Source: Oncomelania hupensis
Lineage: Eukaryota; Mollusca; Gastropoda; Littorinimorpha; Pomatiopsidae
Assembly: GCA_036898135.1 (NCBI GenBank)
Contig: CM072515.1
Span: forward strand, 45,879,004 to 45,943,003
Reading direction: 5' to 3'
DNA length: 64,000 bases
Part shown: piece after piece, positions 27,421-35,664 of the stretch
Layout of the letters: each line of letters begins with the position of its first letter
How positions within the stretch are numbered: position 1 is the stretch's first letter
The notes under the pieces: generated by a model
The model's database searches: none
What the model was told of the DNA's origin: nothing
The model's input: only the letters and a program-made list of their open reading frames with translations
Program-made: the position numbers and the translations under genes

Positions 27421-30400
27421 ATGGCTGACTTCTGGCAGAAAGGGGTTGAACTAAATCTAAAAGGCAAACAGCTGACGGAGTACGTCAAATGCCAGGAGAG
27501 AATATTGCGTGAAGAAAGAGAAGAACAGCGAAGGCGCGAAGAAAGAGAATTGGAAGAGAAGCGTCTAGAAAAAGAAATAGAACTAGAACAGAAGCGTCTA
27601 GAATCAGAAGAGCAGCGTCGCCGTGAAGACAGAGAATTCGAGCTGAAGCGTCTTGAGTTCCAGCTAGAAATGGCGCGTATCCAAAACAATCAGCATGCGC
27701 CACAAGTCACCAACGACCATACGGCTCCTAAATTGCCAGCTTTCGTCGACGGGAAGGACCAGATCGACAGCTATCTGGCGAGATTCGAAAGGTTCGCCGA
27801 AAGCTCCAATTGGCAACCTCGAGACTGGGCGATTCGACTAAGTGCACTTCTGACAGGGCAAGCGCTCGAAGTTTACACCAGACTGTCGAACGATGACGCC
27901 AAAAACTACGACGTCTTGAAAGAGGCCCTATTGCAGTGCTACAACTTTACAGAGAAGGGCTACCGTAAACGCTTCCGTGAATGCCGGCCTAAGTCAGACG
28001 AGACGCCAAAGCAGTTTGTGGAGCGCCTGTCGTCATATCTACACAAGTGGGTGGAGTTATCAGGCGAAACGAAGTCTTACGACAGTCTCCATGACCTGAT
28101 CGTGAAGGAACAATTTCTCAATGCCTGTCACAAGGACCTAGCGACCCACTTAGAAGAACAAAAGCTGCAGACGCTTAAAGATGTGACTGAGGCTGCTGAA
28201 AGATATCTCATCGCTCATGGGAAAACCCTGGGGCCACCCAGCGCGACGAAACATTTTCAGAAGACTGGAAACCATGTGAACCAGATCCAGGGGAGCCAGA
28301 CGAACCAGAGACAGACGGACTCCACGCCTCCTCCCAGGGAAGGGCATTCAAGAGGCTGTTTCACTTGCAACGCTACAGACCACAGAGCGGCTAACTGTCC
28401 TCAAAACAAAAGTAGCGGACAGCGGAGCAGTACGGACAATTCAGCGGCGGGCAACCGGCAGAGGCGGTTCTCCAATCAACGGCAAACCAGTAGATCTGAC
28501 CATCAAGTGTGCGGCGGGAGCGTCATTCTTCCGAGTGAGACCGAGCGCACAGCTACCCCTGCGGACGTGCAAGAGTGCATGACCGATGGCCAACTTCTTC
28601 TTGCCAACGGAAAATCCATCCCCGTCGTCGCCAGCGCAGCTGTGACCGTCCAGAACATGCCTGTTTCAAAGGGACGCGTCGGAAATCATGAAGTGACTGT
28701 CTTAAGAGACTCTGGCTGCAGTGGGGTCATCGTCAGAGAAGACCTAATCGCTAAAGAACAGTTCACTGGCGATTCAAAATGGACACTTATGGCCGACAGC
28801 AAATGTGTGAGAGCGCCAGTTGCGAAGATTCAAGTCAGCACTCCTTTCTACATAGGCGAAGTCGAAGCGGTTTGCCTGAAGAAGCCGCTGTATGATTTGA
28901 TGATCGGGAATATCGACGGCGCGAGACGACCCGACGACCCCGATCCAGAGTGGAGTCCTGCCTCAACCCAACGCGTCGAAGTTGTGGAGGAGGATCCATT
29001 GCCGTTTCCCGATGGAGACCTTACAGAGCTGCTACGGGACAATGTGGTTACTCCGGCTCAGCCCTGCCGACCAGAGATCGTCAGTGCTGTTACTACCAGG
29101 GCCCAGGCCAAGAGAGACAAGATGTCTACGCCACTGAAGGTCGCCGACAACTCCAAAGCTGCCATCGTGGACAGAGATAAGCTGATCCAGCTCCAGGAAG
29201 CTGATAGCACTTTAAACAAGTACAGGAACCGCCAAGATCACGTGACCAAACGCAGTGGCACGGTCTATTTTGAGGTGAAGGCCAAGATCCTGTACAGAAT
29301 CTTCCAGCACCCGAGGGTCAACGGAGGTAAACCACTACGTCAAGTACTGGTACCATTACCCTTAAGGCGCCAGGTGATGGAAGTAGCGCATGACTCAATT
29401 ATGGGAGGTCACCTAGGCATCAAGAAGACGTCGGACAGAATCCAGGCGGTGTTCTACTGGCCAGGACTTCATGCGGACGTCAGCCGTTTCTGCCGATCAT
29501 GTGACATTTGCCAGAAGACCATACCTCGAGGAAGGGTCCCGAAAGTGCCTATGCAGAGGATGCCTCTGATCGACCGACCTTTCAAGAGGGTGGCCTTAGA
29601 CTTAATCGGCGAAATAAGACCTCCGAGTGAAGAAGGTCATCGATGGGTACTGACTTTAGTGGACTATGCGACTCGGTACCCAGAAGCAGTGCCTTTGAAG
29701 AAGATTGACACTGAAACTGTTGCAGAGGCACTGGTGGACATGTTCAGTAGACTTGGAGTGCCTGAAGAGATCCTGACAGACCTCGGGACGCAGTTCGTCT
29801 CTGACTGCATGAAGGAGGTCAACAGACTGCTGAGCATCCGGCATTTGACTACGACACCCTACCATCCAATGTGCAACGGGCTTGTCGAAAAGTTCAATGC
29901 TACGTTGAAGTCCACCTTGAAGAAACTGTGCAGCGAGCAGCCCAGACAATGGCATCGCTACATCAACGCCTTACTTTTCGCCTACAGAGAAGTACCGCAG
30001 GAGTCCACCGGCTTTTCTCCGTTCGAGCTGCTGTACGGAAGAACCATCCGAGGGCCGATGCACATCCTAAAAGAACTGTGGACGAAAGAAGTAGACACCC
30101 CAGAGGTGAAGAACAGCTACCAGTACGTGTTTGAGCTACGGGAGAAACTGGAGCAGACTCTCGAGATAGCCAGAGAAAACCTGAAGAAGTCCCAAGACTG
30201 TGGAAAGCACTACTACGATCGTAGGGCCGTGAGCAGGAAGTTCAAACCTGGCAACAAAGTGCTGGTGCTGCTACCTACTGATCACAATAAGTTGCTGATG
30301 CAGTGGAAAGGCCCGTACGAAGTGGAGACCGTGGTGGGGATCAACGACTATAAGGTGAAGGTCGGCCAGCATTCCAAGATATACCACGCCAACCTCCTTA

Positions 30401-30885
30401 AGCTGTACGTGGAAAGGCCATCAGAGACTGTGCATGCAGCAACAGCAGCTGAGATCGACAACAGCTTTGACAGCGAGGAACTGTTGGAACTGGGAGACTT
30501 CCACAGCAAAGAAGGCATCGATGACGTTAAGCTAGGACCAGGCTTGACGGAAGGTCAAAAGTTGGAGCTCAAGGACCTTATGGGCGAATTTCCCCATAGC
30601 TTCAGCGATGTCCCAGGCTCTACGACTTTGGTCGAACATGAAGTCTACACCCAGACCTTGAGGGAGCTGTTCCACCGTCCCGCAGAAGCCAACCTGACCG
30701 TGAGACCCGGCGAATGCATTCTGAGAGCTGACAACGTCGACTGCGTCGGACATCCGACGGAAGGAAAAGACAACGGAGGACGCAATGATTCCAGGGAAGC
30801 CCACGTGATCATCGTCTTTGACCCTGGGCCGATGACGACCGCAACTGACGAGGGCGTCGATTCCTTGCGAACGAAAGAACATTGA
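27421..30885 (+). CDS. Gag-protease-integrase-RT remnant polyprotein of a Gmr1-like Gypsy element
   Basis: The ORF of 1,154 codons begins at an ATG after an unrelated leader. Residues 20-90 form a highly charged coiled coil. Residues 181-267 resemble a SCAN-type capsid domain (YRKRFRECRP, LIVKEQFL, AAERYLIAHG). A CX2CX4HX4C zinc knuckle has ligands C313, C316, H321 and C326. The aspartic protease has DSG at D430. Integrase follows, with an HHCC finger (H657, H664, C694, C697), a DD35E core (D727, D787, E823) and a GPY/F-type module (WKGPYEV). After integrase come the N-terminal RT segment (1042-1077, GEFPHSFSDVPG) and, directly joined, a later RT segment (1078-1112, ANLTVRPGECIL). The RT centre with its catalytic Asp box is deleted, the end is frameshifted, and RNase H is absent. 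All integrase catalytic residues are kept. Confidence 0.92.
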   Translation: MADFWQKGVELNLKGKQLTEYVKCQERILREEREEQRRREERELEEKRLEKEIELEQKRLESEEQRRREDREFELKRLEFQLEMARIQNNQHAPQVTNDHTAPKLPAFVDGKDQIDSYLARFERFAESSNWQPRDWAIRLSALLTGQALEVYTRLSNDDAKNYDVLKEALLQCYNFTEKGYRKRFRECRPKSDETPKQFVERLSSYLHKWVELSGETKSYDSLHDLIVKEQFLNACHKDLATHLEEQKLQTLKDVTEAAERYLIAHGKTLGPPSATKHFQKTGNHVNQIQGSQTNQRQTDSTPPPREGHSRGCFTCNATDHRAANCPQNKSSGQRSSTDNSAAGNRQRRFSNQRQTSRSDHQVCGGSVILPSETERTATPADVQECMTDGQLLLANGKSIPVVASAAVTVQNMPVSKGRVGNHEVTVLRDSGCSGVIVREDLIAKEQFTGDSKWTLMADSKCVRAPVAKIQVSTPFYIGEVEAVCLKKPLYDLMIGNIDGARRPDDPDPEWSPASTQRVEVVEEDPLPFPDGDLTELLRDNVVTPAQPCRPEIVSAVTTRAQAKRDKMSTPLKVADNSKAAIVDRDKLIQLQEADSTLNKYRNRQDHVTKRSGTVYFEVKAKILYRIFQHPRVNGGKPLRQVLVPLPLRRQVMEVAHDSIMGGHLGIKKTSDRIQAVFYWPGLHADVSRFCRSCDICQKTIPRGRVPKVPMQRMPLIDRPFKRVALDLIGEIRPPSEEGHRWVLTLVDYATRYPEAVPLKKIDTETVAEALVDMFSRLGVPEEILTDLGTQFVSDCMKEVNRLLSIRHLTTTPYHPMCNGLVEKFNATLKSTLKKLCSEQPRQWHRYINALLFAYREVPQESTGFSPFELLYGRTIRGPMHILKELWTKEVDTPEVKNSYQYVFELREKLEQTLEIARENLKKSQDCGKHYYDRRAVSRKFKPGNKVLVLLPTDHNKLLMQWKGPYEVETVVGINDYKVKVGQHSKIYHANLLKLYVERPSETVHAATAAEIDNSFDSEELLELGDFHSKEGIDDVKLGPGLTEGQKLELKDLMGEFPHSFSDVPGSTTLVEHEVYTQTLRELFHRPAEANLTVRPGECILRADNVDCVGHPTEGKDNGGRNDSREAHVIIVFDPGPMTTATDEGVDSLRTKEH

Positions 30886-31095
30886 CTGTGTAGACGAACT
30901 AAGAATATTGGTAATGACAGACTTGAAAATGAAAAACGTTGACTGGGTAAATGATCTGTGAACATTGACTGTATCCAGAAAGACTTGCAGATGAGAAACT
31001 TTGACTCTGTGTGAATGAACTGTGAACATTGACAGTATCCAGAAAGACTTGCGGATGAAAAACATGGACTCTGTGTATATAAACTGAGAACATTG
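30877..31095 (+). repeat. Degenerate tandem repeat between ORF and 3' LTR
   Basis: A unit of about 64 bp starts with GAACATTGACWGTATCCAGA, continues AAGACTTGC-GATGA, and ends TGAACTGTG. It occurs about twice clearly (30960-31023 and 31024-31086), with a more diverged copy before and a partial one after. The first copy overlaps the end of the ORF. Confidence 0.8.
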
Positions 31096-31192
31096 ACAGT
31101 AAATGAGACAGTCTGAAGTAAGTTTTAATTCTGTACATTGTTTGTGCATTACGTTTCAACGTTGTTGAAAGAAATTGGGTAAATTTCTTCTT

Positions 31193-31202
31193 GAGTGGGG
31201 GG
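31193..31202 (+). other. Polypurine tract
   Basis: GAGTGGGGGG ends three bases before the 3' LTR. This is the expected place for plus-strand priming, although the tract carries one T. Confidence 0.6.
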
Positions 31203-31205
31203 TTA

Positions 31206-31838
31206 TGTTACGTTGAAACGAACGAAAGTGTGTCTAAAGCGCGCACGATAGATCTAATCGTTTCGATTTGCAAAGTATTCAATAATGGAGTTTATTTACC
31301 TTTGATTTGAGTTTGCATTGTTGTTAGGAGAGGCTTTGTATAACGTTGATAATTTGCGTTAGTCGATATTATTTGAGAATCTTCTGGATATGCGTGTTTA
31401 CTCTTGATAGAAATTTCCGGATGGATATCGAAGGTCGTGAATGTTCCCGGAAGTAGAGAAAATGTGAGTGACGTAAGTCAGTGATGACGATCTTTAGTTC
31501 GATTGGTGGCAGTGCGTCATTTCTACCACGTACCAAATCGTTCCAGAAAAGAGAGAGGTTATTTAATCGTGAGCCGAGTCGCTGTTGAGAGAGTAAAGTT
31601 GTTGATAGTGATTTGGAAAGTTGCTGTGAAAGTTGTTGAGTTGAATTGAGAATTGTATGCAGTTGTTGATGTGTGCTGAATAAAAGCGGAAAACTTCATA
31701 CGTGGACTTTGTGACTTGTACGCTGTTTGGACGGGCTGTGTGAATAAACGAATCTGAGTTACACAACTATCAGGAATTCAAGCATCGGGGCTGAATCAGA
31801 TACTGATAGAAAACACCAACATCGAACTGAGTGTAACA
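31206..31838 (+). repeat. 3' LTR
   Basis: Identical to the 5' LTR by line-by-line reading, offset exactly 4,950 bp. It is followed by the target duplicate GTGTC at 31839-31843 and then the interrupted LINE-B. Confidence 0.95.
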
Positions 31839-32460
31839 GTGTCAAACCAGTCCATTCTCGAATGTTGTCCTCCCACCTCTTTTTCGGTCTCCCTCTTCTT
31901 CTATCTCCTTGCACTGTGCCTTGCAGGATGGTATTTGCAAGGCCTGATGATCTGGTGACGTGGCCATACCATCGCAGTTTCCGTTTTTTCACCACTGTGA
32001 CTGAGCAGGTCATCGTGTTGTCCATTGGCTTTGTGATGGTCTGTCGGACTACGTCGTTGGTGATGTGCTGGGTAAAGGAAATGCCCAGAAGTCTTCTGTA
32101 GCACCTCATCTCCATGCTTTGTATTCTTCGTTGGAGATCTGCTGTGAGGGTCCATGTTTCGCAAGCATATAGGAAGATGGAGATGACAAGGGAGCGCAGC
32201 AGCCTTACCTTGGAATGTAGACTGATGGTCCTGTCTTTCCAAATTAGCTTCAACCTCGCCAGGGCAGCAATTGTTTGTGCGGTCCTGGAGAGGACTTCCA
32301 GTCGGGACCCATTGTCTGATACAATGGCTCCTAAATATTTGAAGCTATGCACTGTGTTGAGGGACTGGCCTTGGACTTTGATGTCCGTATTGATGCCATT
32401 GGTGTTGTTGGTCATCATTTTGGTCTTCTCTGCACTTATTTCCACTCCATGGAATGAAAA
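31839..32460 (-). pseudogene. LINE-B copy, 5' part: RT C-terminal region
   Basis: The minus strand encodes the C-terminal half of a LINE reverse transcriptase protein: GVEISAEKTKMMTNN, then FKYLGAIVSDNGS, SLVISIFLYACETWTL, EMRCYRRLLGIS, RKLRWYGHVTRSSGLA and RPKKRWEDNIREWTG. One open frame covers about 230 codons up to the Gypsy insertion. The catalytic RT core is absent, so this is a 5'-truncated copy beginning near 32460. It matches 52410-52980 and 54722-55065 closely. Confidence 0.9.
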
Positions 32461-34199
32461 CAAATAAATACTATAATGATATTGAAACAATCATCAATTT
32501 TATTCATCACATTAACTTAGGTTATTTTCAAACATCCCCCTTATCTACACATACCTGTATACTTTTATATAATTATGCTTTCACATCTGTACTTAATCAT
32601 GCACGTGTCGACTATTTGTTCAAACATGGGGTCAGCTGGAATTCTGTTTCGTTATATTTTCAACAACTCGGTTATTTAACCCTCACTGTTGACTGAGGAA
32701 GAGTCACATCAACACTACGGATTAGTGTTATCACGTGTTGCTATCGTCCGTAGGCCTCCTCACCACTAACCACCACCTCTCTCCTCCATCCCCCACTATC
32801 ATCACAACCCATCATATCACTCATACTCAGCAAAAACGTGCACACCTTGTTGTTACGGTCCCGGGACCTTTTCACTTCGCAGCTGTTACAAGCTCTAATA
32901 TAGATCGGAGATTTGTTTGCTAGCCTATAGCCCTATAGATGTAGCTTGAGCCGAAATCGATAAAATGGCTTACAACAACCCTGGCGGCCGAACCCAAATT
33001 TTAAAAAACCGATGGTTGGAAAGATCACACACACCTATAAGGTGAATGCATAATAACGACTAGCACACAGATCTATGAAGGCACGGACTGGATGGATGCT
33101 TACTGAATATTTGAGACTGATAATAAATCCTCCTGCATCGGAATAAGTCTTTTCTTGCATACAGAAACGAAGTAAAACTATTAGTATTACGTCATATTTT
33201 TATCAGTTAAGGACACAAAATTTAATAGCGAAAGTGCAATCTTAAAATGTAGTTGCCAGACCAGGTCTGGTATTAATTCAACATATATAGGGACCAAGGC
33301 CGGCAAGGTATCTGGCAAGGGGATAAAGTTAGGAATTGTACGGCGTGTTAGCAAATTTCTCCCCTCTCTCCAACTAGACGGAAACAGTTATTTAAATAGC
33401 AAAAAAGAATACTATAAAATAACAAACAAAAATAGAGGGGAGGAGAAAAGATGCTATTCGACCGGCATGAGTCGGCCACTCACTCCCAATAACAAAATAC
33501 CAATTAAAATTACATTAGTTATGATTTATCCTAATTTAAATAGGTGACTACAATAAACCAAAGATTATACACAGGAGCATGTGACCCAAAATCACTAACC
33601 AACCAATATTTGCCAGGCTAGCCGCCTATACTATAATAATAGCCGCAAATCTTACCTAGCAATCATATAGTATAACGTCAATATATATACATTTATCTAT
33701 TTATTTCATTTATACAAATTGCCGGTTGGCTGACAAATAAGATAATACACAACAGGTCGGACTAGTTAGTTATTCATTACTTTTGATCGGTCATGTGAAT
33801 GAACACAACCATCATCTTTAATCAAAACGTCACCTTCTCATCACTTCTTTGGTTATCGATTTGATTTGACATATTGAAGTTGATTGCCCAAGACATAGAC
33901 ACAGAATGGTGGTAGTTGTTTCATCTTCTCTCACGCTATCATCAATCGTCGTTCACACACATTGCTGCATAATCTGAACTTTCTGGATGCCCGTGACTGC
34001 TTACTTCTTTCATCTTTGTCATTCTGGTTGAGCATGATACTCGTGGAGAATAGTACTTTGCATACACCATAGTACAAGGTAAATATCATTGAATATTGAT
34101 ACAGGCTCTATAACCAACTGTGCTTTTTCGATACAGGCAATAAAGTTACTAATACCGATTCAATAAAAGTCATGTATAATCACATGAAACTTCAATAGC

Positions 34200-34203
<4 letters not shown>
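32461..34203. other. No gene seen
   Basis: Unique AT-rich sequence between the LINE-B 5' truncation point and the (CT)n tract before LINE-A. No coding exon or element ends recognised. Confidence 0.45.

Positions 34204-34292
<89 letters not shown>
34204..34292. repeat. (CT)n microsatellite at the LINE-A 5' boundary
   Basis: A pure CT tract of about 88 bp. The LINE-A 5' UTR begins immediately after it. A second, same-strand TC tract begins immediately after the LINE-A tail at 39851. Confidence 0.95.
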
Positions 34293-34295
<3 letters not shown>

Positions 34296-34410
34296 TGCAT
34301 TGTATATCTTGTTAACAAATACATAATGTACATGTATTAATGTACACACACTTAACAGTTCCGAACAACACACTGTCGCCACATACAGCAAGACAACGGG
34401 GCTTGATTTC

Positions 34411-35664
34411 ATGGCATCAAACATGTCTACCACGAGTTATATGAACCCTTCGACTTGCGAATTTCTCCTACTGGCAGGTGATATTGAGGAGAACCCAGGG
34501 CCTCAGGATCAGAACACAAACGACTTGATCATAAATCTCGGCGTCACGTTATCAGCGAAGATCGACGGAGTGTCGCGTGAGGTGGCTTCCATGTCTCAGA
34601 ATCTGACATCCCTGTCGGCACAGATGAGCGTCCTGAGGGGCGAGCTACAACAGAACAAATCTGACATTGCGGCCATGATGAGCAGAAATGAAGTGCTGGA
34701 GGACAACGTGGAGGAACTCAAAGAAAAGCTGGAAAATCACGAAATCATGATGAAGCATAACAACATTATCTTCTACGGCGTCAAAGAAGCTAGCACGAAG
34801 GAAACAGAAGATGTCTGTGTACGAACAGTAGTAAAAATTCTGAATGACCATGACTCGACGAAAACATGGCTGGCTGGCGATATTTCATGCTCCTACAGGC
34901 TCGGCAAGAAAGACAACATAGAAACACGCCCAAGGCCCTTGATAGCGAAAATGATACGGTACAGAGACAAGCAAAACCTAATCGCTAGTAAAGTGATGAG
35001 AAGCAGATTGGGCAAAGTGGGCATTCGCATGGACGACGACCTGACTAAGAAGCAAAGAACCAAACTGAGTGCGCTGCGTAAGGACGGCTATTTGGCCTAC
35101 TACCGGGGACCAAGATTGATTCAGAAGATGTTGCAGAGAAATGAATCTGCGCGTCAACAAAGTAACACAGATCACAACGGCAGGGGTGAAGGGGGCCCCG
35201 AGCCTATATCACCAGTATCTCAACCACTGACGACTGATGAAGACTGGATACCGTCATCGCAGACACTCGGCGCAGAAGCAGACAATGTCGAACAGGCGGC
35301 GGGATGGACCGGTGGAAGCGTGAAAGACTCATCAGGACGTCGCTTGACTCCGGGGTCGGCTGGACGTGGACGTGGCAGGCAGTGCTCTCCTAGAGACGAC
35401 AGAAACGTTTGCGAGATGGGTACTTGTGGTGACGAAAACGACAATGTGGTTCTTCGCGGCCTTGGCCGTGGATCTCCAGTGCGGGCTATTAAAAGTCATA
35501 TCGATAAGGATGGGGTTGACAACACTCTGCTTCCGGCGATAGAAACATCTGCTTGTCGTCCAAGGACAAGACTTCAGTCTCGTGATGTGCGGCCCTCAGG
35601 AACAACGGCAGGCAGCAGCATGTCCCAGGGAAGAATCGACGACATGCTACGTGGTCAGCAATGA
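34411..35664 (+). CDS. LINE-A ORF1 protein with N-terminal 2A, coiled coil and RNA-binding-like domain
   Basis: 417 codons from the first ATG in frame (others at 34423 and 34441). Residues 18-31 hold a leader FLLLAGDIEENPGP, a canonical 2A ribosome-skipping motif. It should release a 30-residue peptide and start the main chain at Pro31. Residues about 40-112 form a heptad-rich coiled coil (SQNLTSLSAQMSVLRGELQQ). Next comes a segment like LINE ORF1 RNA-binding domains (NNIIFYGVKE, SCSYRLGKK, RPRPLIAKM, LSALRKDGYLAYYRG). The C-terminal third is polar with an RG-rich patch (AGRGRGRQ). The role is inferred as RNP assembly. It ends in TGA, with ORF2 following in the same frame. Confidence 0.88.
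   Translation: MASNMSTTSYMNPSTCEFLLLAGDIEENPGPQDQNTNDLIINLGVTLSAKIDGVSREVASMSQNLTSLSAQMSVLRGELQQNKSDIAAMMSRNEVLEDNVEELKEKLENHEIMMKHNNIIFYGVKEASTKETEDVCVRTVVKILNDHDSTKTWLAGDISCSYRLGKKDNIETRPRPLIAKMIRYRDKQNLIASKVMRSRLGKVGIRMDDDLTKKQRTKLSALRKDGYLAYYRGPRLIQKMLQRNESARQQSNTDHNGRGEGGPEPISPVSQPLTTDEDWIPSSQTLGAEADNVEQAAGWTGGSVKDSSGRRLTPGSAGRGRGRQCSPRDDRNVCEMGTCGDENDNVVLRGLGRGSPVRAIKSHIDKDGVDNTLLPAIETSACRPRTRLQSRDVRPSGTTAGSSMSQGRIDDMLRGQQ
34480..34503 (+). other. 2A ribosome-skipping motif (DIEENPGP)
   Basis: Codons 24-31 of ORF1 encode D-I-E-E-N-P-G-P, an exact match to the DxExNPGP consensus, preceded by a hydrophobic FLLLAG. In known 2A sequences the ribosome fails to join Gly and Pro but continues translation. 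Hydrophobic leaders plus 2A at the N terminus are reported for several APE-type LINEs of molluscs and echinoderms, where the leader can act as a signal peptide. Confidence 0.9.

Larger units (their letters stand above)
26256..31838 (+). mobile_element. Gmr1-like Ty3/Gypsy LTR retrotransposon, RT/RNase H-deleted
   Basis: A 5,583-bp element bounded by two 633-bp LTRs (26256-26888, 31206-31838) that read as identical throughout by eye. It is flanked by the 5-bp target duplication GTGTC. It contains a leader, one long ORF (gag, protease, integrase, RT remnant), a short degenerate tandem repeat and a purine-rich tract before the 3' LTR. Two traits place it in the Gmr1-like group of Ty3/Gypsy elements: integrase precedes RT, and the capsid region resembles a SCAN domain. 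The RT palm and all of RNase H are missing. Structure supports recent insertion by the normal LTR route with missing activities supplied in trans. Confidence 0.9.

Noticed and set aside
30532..31149. 205-codon minus-strand ORF at the end of the Gypsy element
   Set aside because: Antisense of the RT remnant and the 64-bp tandem repeat, with repeated blocks explained by that repeat.
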